The notes under the pieces: model-generated
What the model was told of the DNA's origin: nothing
The model's input: the letters and a program-made list of their open reading frames with translations, nothing else
The model's database searches: none
Part shown: piece by piece, positions 18,902-32,055 of the stretch
Numbering within the stretch: the stretch's first letter is position 1
How the letters are laid out: each line of letters opens with the position of its first letter
Program-made: the position numbers and the translations under genes
Origin: Paraburkholderia piptadeniae
Lineage (GTDB): Bacteria > Pseudomonadota > Gammaproteobacteria > Burkholderiales > Burkholderiaceae
Reading direction: 5' to 3'
Assembly (NCBI RefSeq): GCF_900007165.1
Contig: NZ_CYGY02000025.1
Location: 118,895 to 182,894, forward strand
Length of the DNA stretch: 64,000 bases

Positions 18902-19948
18902 TCAGGCCGTCACCGCATAGCGCTCGGCCATCTGCTCGAGCGCAACCGGCTTGATCCGCGGCGCCTGCCCCGCGCAGCCGAACGCTTCGAAGCGCGCGGC
19001 GCACATGCCGCGCGCAGCCTTTCTGGCAGCCGCGAATGCCTTGCGCGGATCGAACTCCGACGGCTGCTCCGCGAAGACCTGCCGCATCGCGCCCGTCATC
19101 GCGAGACGGATATCGGTGTCGATGTTGACCTTGCGCACGCCGCTGCGAATACCGCGCTGGATTTCCTCGACGGGCACGCCATACGTCTCCTTGATCTCGC
19201 CGCCGAACTTGCGGATGATCTCCAGCCATTCCTGCGGCACCGAAGACGATCCGTGCATCACCAGATGCGTGTCCGAAATCTGCGCGTGAATTTGCGCGAT
19301 GCGGTCGATCGCGAGAATATCGCCGCTCGGCTTGCGCGAGAACTTGTACGCGCCGTGCGAGGTGCCGATCGCGATCGCCAGCGCATCGACGCCTGTGCGC
19401 TCGACGAAATCGCGCGCCTGTGCAGGGTCCGTCAGCAGCATGTCGTGCGACAGCTTGCCCTGCGCGCCGACGCCGTCCTCCTCGCCGGCTTCCCCCGTTT
19501 CGAGCGAGCCCAGACAGCCAAGCTCGCCCTCGACGGACACGCCGACGGCATGCGCCATTTCGCACACAGTGCGCGTGACGCGCACGTTGTATTCGTAGCT
19601 CGAAGGGGTTTTCATGTCCTCTTCCAGCGAGCCGTCCATCATCACGCTCGAAAAGCCCGAACGGATCGACATCTGGCACACGGACGGACTCCCGCCATGG
19701 TCCTGATGCAGCACGACGGGGATGTCGGGATGCGATTCGGTCGCGGCGAGCACCATATGGCGCAGGTAAGGCTCGCCCGCATACTTCCGCGCGCCGGCGG
19801 AAGCCTGCAGGATCACGGGGCTTTGCGTGTCCTCGGCGGCCTCCATGATCGCCTGGATCTGTTCGAGGTTGTTGACGTTGAAAGCCGGCACGCCGTAGCC
19901 GTGCTCGGCGGCATGGTCAAGCAGTTGGCGCAGCGAGATGAGTGCCAT
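18902..19948 (-). CDS. cbbA: Fructose-1,6-bisphosphate aldolase, class II (Calvin-cycle subtype)
   Basis: 348 aa. It condenses dihydroxyacetone phosphate with glyceraldehyde-3-P (or erythrose-4-P) in the Calvin cycle. Class II zinc-enzyme blocks: [12 protein letters not shown] near the N-terminus, [10 protein letters not shown] (zinc His), VEGELG, and the phosphate loop VMHGSSSVP. The long insert EDGVGAQGK is typical of this subtype. It is the last gene of the cbbLSXFPTZGA run, 88 bases after cbbG. Confidence 0.96.
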   Translation of the reverse strand: MALISLRQLLDHAAEHGYGVPAFNVNNLEQIQAIMEAAEDTQSPVILQASAGARKYAGEPYLRHMVLAATESHPDIPVVLHQDHGGSPSVCQMSIRSGFSSVMMDGSLEEDMKTPSSYEYNVRVTRTVCEMAHAVGVSVEGELGCLGSLETGEAGEEDGVGAQGKLSHDMLLTDPAQARDFVERTGVDALAIAIGTSHGAYKFSRKPSGDILAIDRIAQIHAQISDTHLVMHGSSSVPQEWLEIIRKFGGEIKETYGVPVEEIQRGIRSGVRKVNIDTDIRLAMTGAMRQVFAEQPSEFDPRKAFAAARKAARGMCAARFEAFGCAGQAPRIKPVALEQMAERYAVTA

Positions 19949-20036
19949 GACAAGTCTCCTGATGATGACGCGATTGCTTGCGAGTCGCTCGCGCGCAAAG
20001 GCGCGTTCGACGACAAATCGTTCGGCCGCGGCGCTT

Positions 20037-21053
20037 TCATTGCGCCGCCTTCATCCACGCGACCGTGGTGTCCAGCATGCGGTTGCTGAAGCCCCACTCG
20101 TTGTCGTACCAGCTCAGCACCTTGACCAGCGTGCCGCCCGTCACGCGCGTCTGCGTCGCGTCGAAGATCGACGAGCGCGCGTCGTGGTTGAAATCGACCG
20201 ACACCAGCGGAGCGTCGTTGTAGCCGAGGACGCCTTTCAGCTCGCCTTGCGCAGCCTCCTTGACGATCGCGTTGACTTCGTCGACGTTCGTCAGCCGCAT
20301 CGACGTGAAAGTCAGATCGACGACCGACACGTTGATCGTCGGCACGCGAATCGCGAAGCCGTCGAGCCGTCCGTTCAGTTCCGGGATCACCAGGCCGACG
20401 GCGGCGGCCGCGCCCGTCTTCGTCGGAATCATCGACTGCGTGGCGGCGCGAGCGCGGCGCAGGTCCGTGTGATACACGTCGGTCAGCACCTGATCGTTCG
20501 TGTACGAATGAATCGTCGTCATCAAGCCGTGCTCGATCCCAATCGCCGCATGCAGCGGCTTGACGAGGGGCGCGAGGCAATTGGTCGTGCACGATGCGTT
20601 CGAGATGACCGTGAACGACTGCCTGAGCACTCCGTCGTTGACGCCGTAGACGACCGTCGCGTCGACGTCCTTGCCGCCCGGCGCGGAAATCATCACCTTG
20701 CGCGCGCCCGCTGCAAGATGGGCAGAGGCCTTTTCCTTGCTCGTGAAGAGGCCCGTGCATTCGAGCACGACGTCGACGGCGAGCTCGCGCCACGGCAGCT
20801 CCGCCGGATTGCGCACGGACAGCACCTTGATACGGTCGCCGTTGACGACCAATGCATCGCCGTCCACGTCGACGGTGCCGACAAACGGACCGTGCACGGT
20901 GTCGAAGCGGGTCAGATGCGCGTTGATCCCCGCATCGCCGAGATCGTTGATCGCGACGATGCGAATTTCGTCCGTCCGCTTCGATTCGTACAGCGCTCGC
21001 AGGATGTTGCGGCCGATGCGGCCATAACCGTTGATCGCCACGTTGATGGGCAT
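20037..21053 (-). CDS. cbbG: Glyceraldehyde-3-phosphate dehydrogenase (type I)
   Basis: 338 aa. It reduces 1,3-bisphosphoglycerate to glyceraldehyde-3-P in the cycle. The NAD(P)-binding Rossmann motif [13 protein letters not shown] sits at residues 8-20 and the catalytic Cys is in [13 protein letters not shown] (about residue 155). The later [17 protein letters not shown] and [15 protein letters not shown] are diagnostic. Lies 35 bases after cbbZ in the operon, so a cbb paralogue rather than the housekeeping copy is likely. Confidence 0.96.
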   Translation of the reverse strand: MPINVAINGYGRIGRNILRALYESKRTDEIRIVAINDLGDAGINAHLTRFDTVHGPFVGTVDVDGDALVVNGDRIKVLSVRNPAELPWRELAVDVVLECTGLFTSKEKASAHLAAGARKVMISAPGGKDVDATVVYGVNDGVLRQSFTVISNASCTTNCLAPLVKPLHAAIGIEHGLMTTIHSYTNDQVLTDVYHTDLRRARAATQSMIPTKTGAAAAVGLVIPELNGRLDGFAIRVPTINVSVVDLTFTSMRLTNVDEVNAIVKEAAQGELKGVLGYNDAPLVSVDFNHDARSSIFDATQTRVTGGTLVKVLSWYDNEWGFSNRMLDTTVAWMKAAQ

Positions 21054-21088
21054 GTCGACTCCTTTATCGTGAGTTCATGTCGAATCGC

Positions 21089-21754
21089 TCAGTGCAGCGA
21101 GACGACGTGATCGGCCATCTCGTCGATGGTCGCGAATACGCGGTCCGGTCGCGCGTTTGCAATCGGTTCTCCGTGGTTGTAGCCGTAGGGCACGACCCAT
21201 GCCGCGACCCCTGCGCGGCGCGCGGACTGCACATCGGTACGCGAATCGCCGAGATGCGCCGCCGCGTGCCCCGGCACCTTCAGATGATCGAGGCAATAGC
21301 GGATCGGCAGCGGATGAGGTTTCCTGTACGGCAGGCTGTCGCCGCCGAGCACCACGTCGAAATACGGCGCGAGTTTGGCTTGCTGCAACAGGCGCTGCGC
21401 GAACCGGTAGTCCTTGTTCGTGACGACGGCCATGTGCATGTCGGCGGACCGCAGCCGCGCGAGCGCATCGTGCACGCGCGGATACGGCTGCGCAGTGGTG
21501 CCGGCGATCGCGTCGTAGTGCGCGTCGAACACGGGCATGATCTGGTCCAGTACGATATCGGCTTCGACGCCGAGGCCCGTCAGCACGCGCTGCATCAACA
21601 CACGCGTGCCGTTTCCGATGTGACCGATGACGGTATCGAGCGTGACAGCGGGATAGCCGTACCCGTCGAGCACACGATTGACGGCCAGCGCAAGTTCCGG
21701 CGCCGTGTCGATCAGCGTTCCATCGAGATCGAACGTGACGAGCCGCGTTTTCAT
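21089..21754 (-). CDS. cbbZ: Phosphoglycolate phosphatase
   Basis: 221 aa HAD-superfamily hydrolase that removes 2-phosphoglycolate made by RuBisCO oxygenation. HAD motif I is VTFDLDGTLIDTAPE at residues 5-20, motif II is VVTNK, and motif III/IV runs from KPHP to LGDSRTDVQSARRAG. I chose the ATG at 21754 because it overlaps the transketolase stop as TGATG, a translational-coupling arrangement; another in-frame ATG at 21763 lies within cbbT. The frame is open much further upstream, but that is shadow of cbbT. Confidence 0.94.
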   Translation of the reverse strand: MKTRLVTFDLDGTLIDTAPELALAVNRVLDGYGYPAVTLDTVIGHIGNGTRVLMQRVLTGLGVEADIVLDQIMPVFDAHYDAIAGTTAQPYPRVHDALARLRSADMHMAVVTNKDYRFAQRLLQQAKLAPYFDVVLGGDSLPYRKPHPLPIRYCLDHLKVPGHAAAHLGDSRTDVQSARRAGVAAWVVPYGYNHGEPIANARPDRVFATIDEMADHVVSLH

Positions 21755-23799
21755 CACACGCATGCCTCGACGACGCGTTCGACCGTCACGCCGAAGTGCG
21801 CATACAACTCGCCTGCCGGAGCCGATTCGCCGAACGACGCAAGGCCGATCACACGTCCATCTGGCCCGACGTATTTGTGCCAGAAGTCGCTGTGCGCGGC
21901 TTCCACCGCGACACGGCGCACGCCCGGCGGCAGCACTTGCGCGCGATACGCGGCATCCTGCCGGTCGAACACCGATGTCGACGGCATCGACACGACACGC
22001 GCACGCACGCCCTGCTCGCCAAGCTGGCGTTGTGCGGCAAGTGCGAGCGCGACTTCCGATCCTGTAGCGATGATCACCACGTCGGGCGAGCTGCCCGTCG
22101 CTTCGCTCAGCACGTAGCCGCCTCTGCGCACGAGCGCGAGTTGCGTGTCGTCGCGCGTCGCTTGCGGCAGATTCTGGCGTGATGCGACGAGCGACGTCGG
22201 GCCGTTCGCGCGCTCGATCGCCATCTGCCACGCGATAGCGGTCTCGACGGTATCGCATGGTCGCCACACGTCGAGGCCCGGGATCAGTCGCAAGCTCGCG
22301 AGATGCTCGATCGGCTGATGTGTCGGACCGTCCTCGCCGAGGCCGATCGAATCGTGCGTGAGCACGTGGATGACACGCTGCTTCATCAACGCGCTCATAC
22401 GTATCGCGTTGCGCGCGTAGTCGGAGAACACGAGGAACGTCCCGCCGTACGGAATGAAGCCGCCGTGCAGCGCCATCCCGTTCATGATCGCCATCATGCC
22501 GAACTCGCGCACGCCGTATGACAGGTAGTTCGCGTGCGGATCGATCGCCTGCCCCGGCACGAACCTTCGCGACGCCTTGACGGCCGTCAGGTTCGAGCCC
22601 GTCAGATCCGCTGAGCCGCCGAAAAGATCGGGCAGTTCGGGGACCAGCACGTCCAGCGCGATCTGCGACGACTTGCGCGTCGCGGTCGGCCCGGTGACGC
22701 CACGCGCAACCTCGACAAGCTGCTGCGTAATGCGTGTCCAGTCCGCCGGCAATTCGCCGCGCATCCTTCGCTCGAACTCCGCGGCTTCGTCCGGATATTC
22801 GACGCGATACGCTTCGAGCATCGCGTTCCATTCGCGCACGCGTGCCGCGCCGCGTTCGCGTTGGCTCCAGTTCGCGCGTACGTCATCGGGAATCTCGAAC
22901 GGCGGATGATCCCAGTCGAGCGCGTGGCGTGTCGCCGCGATTTCGGCCGCGCCGAGCGGCGCGCCGTGCACTTCGTGCGTATCCGCCTTGTTCGGCGAGC
23001 CCCAGCCGATCGTCGTGCGGCACACGATCAGGCTCGGACGCGCGTCGTTCGCTTTCGCGTTCCCGTGCGCGTCGCGTATCGCCGCATCGACGGCGGTTGC
23101 GTCGTGGCCGTCGATCGGACCGATCACATTCCAGCCGTATGCGCGAAAGCGTGCCGCGGTATCGTCGGTAAACCAGTTGCTCACGTGACCGTCGATCGAA
23201 ATGCCGTTGTCGTCATAGAAACAGATCAGCTTGCCGAGCCCGAGCGTGCCCGCAAGCGAACCGGCCTCGTGGCTGACCCCTTCCATCAGGCAGCCATCGC
23301 CGAGAAACACATACGTGTGGTGATCGACGACGGGAAACCCTGGGCGGTTGAAGCGCGCGGCGAGCAGCTTCTCCGCGAACGCCATGCCGACGCCGTTCGC
23401 AAGCCCTTGCCCGAGCGGGCCCGTCGTCGTCTCGACGCCGGGTGTGAGGCCGACTTCCGGATGCCCGGGCGTTTTCGCGTGCAATTGCCGGAAGCGCTTC
23501 AGTTCGTCGAGCGGCAGATCGTAGCCCGACAGATGCAACGCCGCGTAAAGCAGCATCGAGCCATGACCATTCGACAGGACGAAGCGGTCGCGATCGGGCC
23601 ACGACGGATCGGCCGGGCTATGCCGCAGATGATCGCGCCACAGCACTTCGGCAATGTCGGCCATGCCCATCGGCATGCCCGGATGGCCCGATTTCGCGGC
23701 CTCGACGGCATCGATTGCGAGGAAGCGAAGCGCGTTCGCGAGACGGCGCCGGCTCTGCGGCGCCGCCGCCTCCAGACGCATGTGAGCGGAATCATTCAT
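21754..23799 (-). CDS. cbbT: Transketolase
   Basis: 681 aa, thiamine-diphosphate enzyme moving two-carbon units in the regenerative part of the cycle. Seen: [18 protein letters not shown] (N-terminal signature), the ThDP motif [13 protein letters not shown]...NGISIDG, and the C-terminal [23 protein letters not shown] second metabolic link is to the phosphoketolase at 2 kb, which uses the same pentulose phosphate. The stop codon overlaps the cbbZ start. Confidence 0.97.
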   Translation of the reverse strand: MNDSAHMRLEAAAPQSRRRLANALRFLAIDAVEAAKSGHPGMPMGMADIAEVLWRDHLRHSPADPSWPDRDRFVLSNGHGSMLLYAALHLSGYDLPLDELKRFRQLHAKTPGHPEVGLTPGVETTTGPLGQGLANGVGMAFAEKLLAARFNRPGFPVVDHHTYVFLGDGCLMEGVSHEAGSLAGTLGLGKLICFYDDNGISIDGHVSNWFTDDTAARFRAYGWNVIGPIDGHDATAVDAAIRDAHGNAKANDARPSLIVCRTTIGWGSPNKADTHEVHGAPLGAAEIAATRHALDWDHPPFEIPDDVRANWSQRERGAARVREWNAMLEAYRVEYPDEAAEFERRMRGELPADWTRITQQLVEVARGVTGPTATRKSSQIALDVLVPELPDLFGGSADLTGSNLTAVKASRRFVPGQAIDPHANYLSYGVREFGMMAIMNGMALHGGFIPYGGTFLVFSDYARNAIRMSALMKQRVIHVLTHDSIGLGEDGPTHQPIEHLASLRLIPGLDVWRPCDTVETAIAWQMAIERANGPTSLVASRQNLPQATRDDTQLALVRRGGYVLSEATGSSPDVVIIATGSEVALALAAQRQLGEQGVRARVVSMPSTSVFDRQDAAYRAQVLPPGVRRVAVEAAHSDFWHKYVGPDGRVIGLASFGESAPAGELYAHFGVTVERVVEACV

Positions 23800-23835
23800 T
23801 GCGAGAGTCCTCCTTCATGACATCGGCACGCGCCT

Positions 23836-24714
23836 TCACATCGTTGCCTGCTCGCGGTTGCCCATCAGGCGCAGGATCATCGGCGTGAAGATCAGCTGGA
23901 TCGCGAGGCCCATCTTGCCGCCCGGACACACGATCGTGTTGGGACGCGACATGTACGAGTCGTGCAGCATCGACAGCAGATACGGAAAGTCGATGCCTTT
24001 GGGATTGGCGAAGCGAATCACGAGCATGCTTTCGTCGAGCGACGGGATATCGCGCGACGTGAACGGATTCGATGTATCGACGACGGGCACGCGCTGGAAA
24101 TTCACATGCGTGCGCGAGAACTGCGGGCAGATGTAGCTCACGTAGTCGGGCATCCGGCGCAGGATCGTGTCGACGACGGCTTCTTGCGAATAGCCGCGCA
24201 TGTTCTTGTCGCGATGCAGCTTCTGAATCCATTCGAGGTTGATGATCGGCACCACGCCGACGAGCAGGTCCGCATGCTGCGCGACATTGACGCGATTCGT
24301 GACCACCGCGCCATGCAGTCCTTCGTAGAACAGCAGGTCGGTGCCTTCATCGACGTCGGTCCACCCCGTGAACGTGCCCGGCGGTTGTCCGTGCGCCGCG
24401 CCCTCGGCCTCGTCGTGCAGATACTTGCGGCTCTTGCCCGTGCCCGTCGCGCCATAAGTGGCGAACAGCTGTTCGAGCTCGCCGAACAGATTCCCCTCCG
24501 GCCCGAAATGGCTGAAGTGCTGATCGCCCGTCTCTTCGGCTTCCTTCATCTTCTGCCGCATCTGCTGGCGATCGAACGCATGGAACGAATCGCCCTCGAT
24601 AATCGCCGCCTTGACCTTCTCGCGCCGGAAGATGTGCTGAAACGATCGCGTAATCGTCGTCGTGCCCGCACCCGACGAACCCGTTATCGCGACAATCGGA
24701 TGTTTAGTCGACAT
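23836..24714 (-). CDS. cbbP: Phosphoribulokinase (class I)
   Basis: 292 aa, the size of bacterial octameric phosphoribulokinases. It makes ribulose-1,5-bisphosphate from ribulose-5-P and ATP. Walker A is GSSGAGTTT near residue 12, and the catalytic and substrate region EGDSFHAFDR follows. GLHGAVVTNRVNVAQHADL and the NADH-effector-side region PNTIVCPGGKMGLAIQL are characteristic. It is one of two enzymes unique to the Calvin cycle and sits between cbbF and cbbT. Confidence 0.97.
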   Translation of the reverse strand: MSTKHPIVAITGSSGAGTTTITRSFQHIFRREKVKAAIIEGDSFHAFDRQQMRQKMKEAEETGDQHFSHFGPEGNLFGELEQLFATYGATGTGKSRKYLHDEAEGAAHGQPPGTFTGWTDVDEGTDLLFYEGLHGAVVTNRVNVAQHADLLVGVVPIINLEWIQKLHRDKNMRGYSQEAVVDTILRRMPDYVSYICPQFSRTHVNFQRVPVVDTSNPFTSRDIPSLDESMLVIRFANPKGIDFPYLLSMLHDSYMSRPNTIVCPGGKMGLAIQLIFTPMILRLMGNREQATM

Positions 24715-24754
24715 GTCTCTTCCCTTCTGTTCGATATCGTGGAGGCCAGGCGTG

Positions 24755-25834
<1,080 letters not shown>

Positions 25835-25846
25835 GTCTGCCTCCTT

Positions 25847-26725
25847 CTATCGTGTGTTGCGGAACACGCGGCTTGCGCGAATGTCGGCATCGACGATCGT
25901 CTCCAGCGCGTCACGCGTCACGGTCCCCGCCGACGAGAACACGCGGTTGGCCTGGCGCAGCCGCGCACGATCGAGTGCATTGCGAATCGAGCGCGCATTC
26001 GCGAAGTTCGGTTGGCTCTTGCGCCGCCCGATGTATTGGCGCAGCGCAACCTTCGCGTCCGCATCGAGCCTGTAGTGCATGTCGCGCAGCATCAGCTCCG
26101 CGATCTCGAACAACTCCTCGTCCGTATAGTCCGGAAAGTCGATGTGATGCGCGATGCGCGACGTCATGCCCGGATTGCTCCCGAAGAACGTGTCCATCCG
26201 GTCCTTGTAGCCCGCGAGAATCACGACGAGATCGTCGCGCTGGTTCTCCATGATCTGAAGCAGGATCTCGATCGCTTCCTGGCCGTAGTCGCGCTCGTTC
26301 TCCGGGCGGTACAGGTAATACGCTTCATCGATGAAGAGCACACCGCCCATCGCCCGCTTGATCACCTCCTTGGTCTTCGGCGCCGTGTGGCCGATGTACT
26401 GCCCGACGAGATCGTCGCGCGTGACGGCCACGACGTGCCCCTTTCGTACATAGCCGAGCCGATGCAGGATTTCCGCCATGCGCATCGCCACCGTGGTCTT
26501 GCCGGTGCCGGGATTGCCCGTGAAGCACATGTGCAGCGACGGCGCCGCGGTCGCCATGCCCAGCTCCTTTCGCGCGCGCTCGACGACGAGGAACGCGGCA
26601 ATCTCGCCGATGCGCGTCTTGACGGGCGTGAGCCCGACCAGCTCGCGATCGAGCCGTTCCAGCACGTCGTGGATTTGCGCGTCGCGCACTATCGCTTGCA
26701 GGTCGATGGCGTTTTCGGTGCTCAT
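25847..26725 (-). CDS. cbbX: Red-type RuBisCO activase, AAA+ protein
   Basis: 292 aa. Removes inhibitory sugar phosphates from red-type RuBisCO by pulling on the large-subunit C-terminus. Walker A is [19 protein letters not shown], the pore loop region is [14 protein letters not shown], Walker B is [13 protein letters not shown], and sensor 1 lies in [13 protein letters not shown] use the ATG at 26725; the frame opens six codons earlier only at TTG. Its place right after cbbS is standard for form IC/ID operons. Confidence 0.96.
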   Translation of the reverse strand: MSTENAIDLQAIVRDAQIHDVLERLDRELVGLTPVKTRIGEIAAFLVVERARKELGMATAAPSLHMCFTGNPGTGKTTVAMRMAEILHRLGYVRKGHVVAVTRDDLVGQYIGHTAPKTKEVIKRAMGGVLFIDEAYYLYRPENERDYGQEAIEILLQIMENQRDDLVVILAGYKDRMDTFFGSNPGMTSRIAHHIDFPDYTDEELFEIAELMLRDMHYRLDADAKVALRQYIGRRKSQPNFANARSIRNALDRARLRQANRVFSSAGTVTRDALETIVDADIRASRVFRNTR

Positions 26726-26777
26726 GGCGTCGAGTCTCGTCAACGGGTTGGACTATGCGGGGCGATCGGCTCGGGCG

Positions 26778-27197
26778 CTACTCGTAGCGCTCGCCCTCCG
26801 GCCGGTCGTCCGCATACGGACGCAGCCGGTAGCGGATCGTGCGCGCCTCGCCTTCGTCGCGCACGAGGCAGAAGCCACGCTCGTGATCCGGGCGGGCCAC
26901 GATGAACGACAGCCGCATCGTTTCGAAGCCTGGCGTCGAATCGAACGCATTGACCTTCACGTAGTGCCGTGGCTTCGCCTTGCGGCACGCATCGACTTCG
27001 AGCATCACGCCCGCCGCGTCCCTGAGGTCGAACATCGGCAGGCCCCACATGTCCCAGAACGAATTGCGCGGATGTGGATCGTCGGTGAATTCGACGGAAC
27101 AGGCCCATCCCTGGCGCAGCGCATATTCGATCTGTCCGCGAATCTCGTCGTCGGTCAAATCGGGCAGAAAAGAAAACGTTCCCTGAGTGAGTCGCAT
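26778..27197 (-). CDS. cbbS: RuBisCO small subunit, red type
   Basis: 139 aa, the longer length of form IC/ID small subunits with the C-terminal extension (about residues 115-139, [19 protein letters not shown]) that forms the beta-hairpin in the solvent channel. It begins [19 protein letters not shown], typical of the family. GGAG precedes the ATG at 27197. It is 14 bases from cbbL. Confidence 0.96.
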   Translation of the reverse strand: MRLTQGTFSFLPDLTDDEIRGQIEYALRQGWACSVEFTDDPHPRNSFWDMWGLPMFDLRDAAGVMLEVDACRKAKPRHYVKVNAFDSTPGFETMRLSFIVARPDHERGFCLVRDEGEARTIRYRLRPYADDRPEGERYE

Positions 27198-27211
27198 GTC
27201 GTTCTCCATCT

Positions 27212-28720
<1,509 letters not shown>

Positions 28721-28782
28721 TCATGGAAAACAAGGTTATGCGGCCTGGTAATCGTTAGGAATTCATTTATTCTTTGGTCTCG

Positions 28783-28799
28783 ATTAAGCGTTGCTTAAT
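28783..28799. promoter_or_regulatory. Perfect palindrome upstream of cbbL, probable CbbR box
   Basis: ATTAAGC-GTT-GCTTAAT is a perfect 17-bp inverted repeat about 90 bases upstream of the cbbL start. It contains the LysR-type T-N11-A arrangement and has the palindromic A/T-ended form of known CbbR sites. It is the best candidate for the activator site of the cbb operon. Confidence 0.6.
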
Positions 28800-28950
28800 G
28801 AGGGCGTCACGCTCCGGCAACTTCGCGTTTTCGCGGCCTCCTGCCGAAGCGTTTCGCTGCTTCATGCTCGAACACGCGCAAGCGTAACCGTCCGAACAAT
28901 CCGGGCACGGGTGACACACATCAACGTCAAGCGGTGTCTGGGATTGCGAG
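28791..28950 (+). pseudogene. Possible decayed start of a divergent cbbR
   Basis: In frame from 28791, right after the palindrome, codons read TLRQLRVFAA, which closely resembles the N-terminus of CbbR-type LysR proteins. The match then fades (RSVSLLHARTRASV) and no helix-turn-helix can be completed in this frame; a second frame near 28922 gives QAVSGIASE, reminiscent of the recognition helix. Position and orientation are exactly where cbbR normally lies. The match is short, so chance remains possible. Confidence 0.35.
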
Positions 28951-29274
28951 CGAAGTACCTTGGCATATTGCAGCGCCGCAACCCGCCATCTACGTATGGC
29001 CGAGAGCCTTCTGCGAACGGATGTCACATCGAAAGGCAGACGTACTGAATTCCGCCATATCGGTCAAAGCCACGACATTTAGGGACTAAATTTTCTTTGC
29101 TCGCGATTTATCACTAAGCTTTCATTTAGACCATGCCGAATGGATGAGGCCCACGCATCGTTCGTGTGCGCAGGTTTGAATGGCTTGCGTGAATGTCCAA
29201 AAGATTCGTTTAATGCCTGAGCACATGCGAGCCGCCTGTTCCCTTTTCCTTGCCGATCAGACGGATCATCCTGA
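28951..29274. other. Non-coding stretch between cbb region and ATP-grasp gene
   Basis: About 320 bases with no frame that reads like protein on either strand. It is less GC-rich than its surroundings (for example around 29080-29130). It may contain the promoter of the ATP-grasp gene and further debris of the lost regulator. Confidence 0.4.
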
Positions 29275-30342
29275 ATGCCAGTCGATTTCGAACAGCTCGC
29301 TAAAGCGTCAGTGAAAAAGCTGGCGAAATACAAATTTCATCGGGACCACGCGATCCAGGCCAGAGAGATTCTTCGAACGATCGAAAAGCTGCACGGGAAG
29401 ATCAGCCCCACTGTAGTCAGGCAAACCGACAGCTACGCACGGGACGTCTTCGGCGACGCGATCTACGCGCCGTGGTTGCGCGTCTATGCGGCCGTGAACG
29501 GCTCATTCAAGGAAGGCTGGATACCGGACAACTATTATGGAGCGGTCGTAGTACCGCGCACAAAAGGCTGGTACGGAAAGATTTCGACGTTGAAATCGGC
29601 ATCGCAGCTGATATTCCGCGACAAGGCATTTCCCGATCTCGGATATTTCGCCAATGGTTTTTTCTATACGATGGAAAACGCGGTGATATCCGATCAGGAT
29701 CTTCTCGGTATTCTTTTCAGAGAAACGGACAAGATCGCTTTTAAACTGGATCAATCCGGCCAGGGAAAAGGCGTATTCGTCATCGACAGGCAGTCGTTCG
29801 ACCCGCAATCCATCCGGTCAAGCGGGAATGGCGTATTTCAGGCATTCATCAGGCAACACGAGGTATTCAACCTTTTCACCCGCGGTCCCGTCGCGACGTT
29901 GCGCCTCACCACGGTCGTCGAGCCGGCAGGCGGGATTTCGCTTCGCGCGTGCTTCCTGCGACTAGGCAGAGCCGGCGAAACGCACGTACAGACGGGCAGC
30001 GAGGTCAACATACCGATCAATGCCTTGACTGGCGAGCTGGACCCGCGCGGCTATCTGAGCGACTGGACAGATGTACGGGCGCATCCGGACACGAAAATAG
30101 AATTCCAGGGTGTCAGGATTCCGGCGTTCTCCGAATGCGTCGCCAAGGTACTGGAGCTTCACGCGAAAGTACCGTTCGTCTGCTGCATCGGATGGGACGT
30201 GACAGTCGACACCAATGAAAACGTGAAAGTACTCGAATGGAACGCCGAACATAACGACATCAAATTTGGCGAAGCGACTCAAGGCCCGTGTTTCTCGGAC
30301 CTCGGATGGGAGCATCTGCAATTCGCTCATTTCCGGGGTTGA
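29275..30342 (+). CDS. Sugar-transfer-associated ATP-grasp domain protein
   Basis: 355 aa. The C-terminal ~200 residues carry ATP-grasp-like blocks: LTTVVEPAGGISLRACFLRLG, then NIPIN, then HPDTKIEFQGVRIPAF, then the metal-binding region GWDVTVDTNENVKVLEWNAEHN. This pattern fits the ATP-grasp family found near polysaccharide genes, which ligates or modifies a sugar-linked substrate; the exact reaction is not established. The N-terminus is helical and Lys-rich. No glycosyltransferase neighbours are present, so it is an orphan here. Confidence 0.68.
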   Translation: MPVDFEQLAKASVKKLAKYKFHRDHAIQAREILRTIEKLHGKISPTVVRQTDSYARDVFGDAIYAPWLRVYAAVNGSFKEGWIPDNYYGAVVVPRTKGWYGKISTLKSASQLIFRDKAFPDLGYFANGFFYTMENAVISDQDLLGILFRETDKIAFKLDQSGQGKGVFVIDRQSFDPQSIRSSGNGVFQAFIRQHEVFNLFTRGPVATLRLTTVVEPAGGISLRACFLRLGRAGETHVQTGSEVNIPINALTGELDPRGYLSDWTDVRAHPDTKIEFQGVRIPAFSECVAKVLELHAKVPFVCCIGWDVTVDTNENVKVLEWNAEHNDIKFGEATQGPCFSDLGWEHLQFAHFRG

Positions 30343-30550
30343 AGCGGTGAGCCGGTGCGCGCACTGCGGGCCCCCGTCACCGTCGACTGACAGGCGAAAC
30401 GGGTGAGGAACGGGGTGACGAACGGGATCGGCAATCAGGCCAGGGACATGTCCCTATGCACGCCGTGGCGGGATGTGAGAAAGTCCAATTGAGTGAGGCA
30501 ACTTCCGCATTGGGCGGTGCTGAGCCACCGCCATCCCGAGGAGCACGGCA
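30343..30550. other. Intergenic spacer
   Basis: 208 bases containing an imperfect GAACGGG-type repeat (near 30410-30435) but no frame or hairpin I would call. Confidence 0.35.
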
Positions 30551-31135
30551 ATGAAGATCCAGTATTTCCTTGTGGCGATCGCCGTCGCCATGACGGGCTG
30601 CCCGGCATTTGCCCAGCAACAGCAGCCGTCTGTAGAGATCAAACAGGGCCCCGACAAGAGCACCGTGACAGGAACGACAACGGTCGTTGCCACGGTTGTC
30701 TCCATCGATCCCGCTACCCGGACCGTCAAGCTCAAGGACAAGAACGGTCGGGTCGAAGAACTGTCGGCGGGCGACAAAGTGCGCAACTTCGATCAGCTCA
30801 AGGTCGGCGATGTGGTTACCACCGAGTACCAGGAGGCGAGGTCGCTGAGTCTAAGAAAAACAACTGGCCCACGCTCTTCCAGCGAGCGGCAGACCTTGCA
30901 GCCGGCCGCGTCCGGGACCAAACCGGGCGGCATCATCAGTCGTGAGATAACGGTAGTGGGCGATGTCGTTGCCGTGGATGCAACGCGGAATCACGTCACG
31001 ATAAGGGGGCCGCAGGGTCCAATGGATGTGTTGGTGGACCCCGAGCAACTGAAGAACATTCGCGTGGGCGATCAGGTTGAAGTTGTGCACACCGAAGCGG
31101 TTGCGATATCCGTCACGCCCGGAACGAGCAAGTAG
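30551..31135 (+). CDS. Exported protein with two small beta-barrel-like repeats
   Basis: 194 aa. A signal peptide ends at AFA (about residue 21). Two similar segments follow: VVATVVSIDPATRTVKLKDKNG with VGDVVTTEYQEA (about residues 45-95) and VVGDVVAVDATRNHVTIRGPQG with VGDQVEVVHTEA (about 135-188). Each has the alternating strand pattern of OB-like/DUF5666-type domains, so the protein looks like an internal duplication. Predicted periplasmic; function unknown. Confidence 0.75.
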   Translation: MKIQYFLVAIAVAMTGCPAFAQQQQPSVEIKQGPDKSTVTGTTTVVATVVSIDPATRTVKLKDKNGRVEELSAGDKVRNFDQLKVGDVVTTEYQEARSLSLRKTTGPRSSSERQTLQPAASGTKPGGIISREITVVGDVVAVDATRNHVTIRGPQGPMDVLVDPEQLKNIRVGDQVEVVHTEAVAISVTPGTSK

Positions 31136-31220
31136 TCAGCGGACAACCATGCACATGTTCTTTCATGCAGTGCCAGTGCTTCAGCGTTCCTGACACGCTC
31201 CAGGTGTCGCGCTCTTCGGA

Positions 31221-31979
31221 CTATTGAGGCAATGCGATGCCGTCGATGCTTTCCTTCAGCGCATGCGAAACCATCGACATCAACGCCCCTTTCTGGACAA
31301 CGGCGGCATCCCCCATCGCTTCCTGCACACTGACCACCTTGCGCGCGTCATAGTGACGGCCGCTGCCGGCTTCGTTCTCGAAGGCATTGGCCCGCTGATT
31401 GATCTCTTCGAGATCAGCGCTCACCAATAGCACGGCATGTGCAAGAACAAGGTGTCGTTGATTGTCGTCGGTTTGCAGGTTGGCTGGCGCGCGCCGCCAG
31501 TACTGGGCGGTGCCCGCGATCTTGCGAGCCTGTTCCGCCGGCCCCCAGGCGAGGTTGAAACGGCCGTCGCAGAACGAACCATCCACCGACTGCCAGTGAG
31601 TTGGAACGCCAAGAGAGCGCAGCGCACTGCCGACGACCTCGCACAGATGCAGATAGACCGCCTCGCTCAACGCGCCGGGTGGCCGCGTCACCGCATACGC
31701 GAGGCTCAGGTTGAGTATGCCGGGCCCCTGCGGAACCAGGCCGCCGCCCGTCATGCGCAGCCAGACGGGACAGCCGCGCCCGGCGAAGGTCGCGCGAGCC
31801 GTCTCGAACTGCGAATAGCGCAGATAGCTGCGCGGCACCACCAGCGACACGGGCGCTTCCCATAGCTGGGCAGCCCGGCGACCTTGCGCCGCCAGGTCCA
31901 GCAGCGCCAGCTCTTCTTGCAACGGGTCAGTCCCGGATGGATCGGACTCGACGAATTCGAATGGCGTGGTCTTCATCAT
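31221..31979 (-). CDS. Lipoate-protein ligase A-like protein
   Basis: 252 aa, biotin/lipoate ligase fold. Recognisable blocks are WLRMTGGGLVPQGPGILNLSL (substrate-binding Arg-x-x-Gly-Gly-Gly) and ARKIAGTAQYWRR, containing the conserved Lys that contacts the adenylate. It may attach lipoate or octanoate to a carrier domain, but no lipoylated enzyme or glycine-cleavage gene is nearby, and distant members act as transferases on other substrates. Follows the LysR gene by 76 bases on the same strand. Confidence 0.75.
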   Translation of the reverse strand: MMKTTPFEFVESDPSGTDPLQEELALLDLAAQGRRAAQLWEAPVSLVVPRSYLRYSQFETARATFAGRGCPVWLRMTGGGLVPQGPGILNLSLAYAVTRPPGALSEAVYLHLCEVVGSALRSLGVPTHWQSVDGSFCDGRFNLAWGPAEQARKIAGTAQYWRRAPANLQTDDNQRHLVLAHAVLLVSADLEEINQRANAFENEAGSGRHYDARKVVSVQEAMGDAAVVQKGALMSMVSHALKESIDGIALPQ

Positions 31980-32055
31980 TGCGGGAGGTGGTTCGACAAG
32001 ATCGCAACAGAGCGATTATGAACGATGCTCGCGCTTCCTCACGCGTGCCCGTTCT

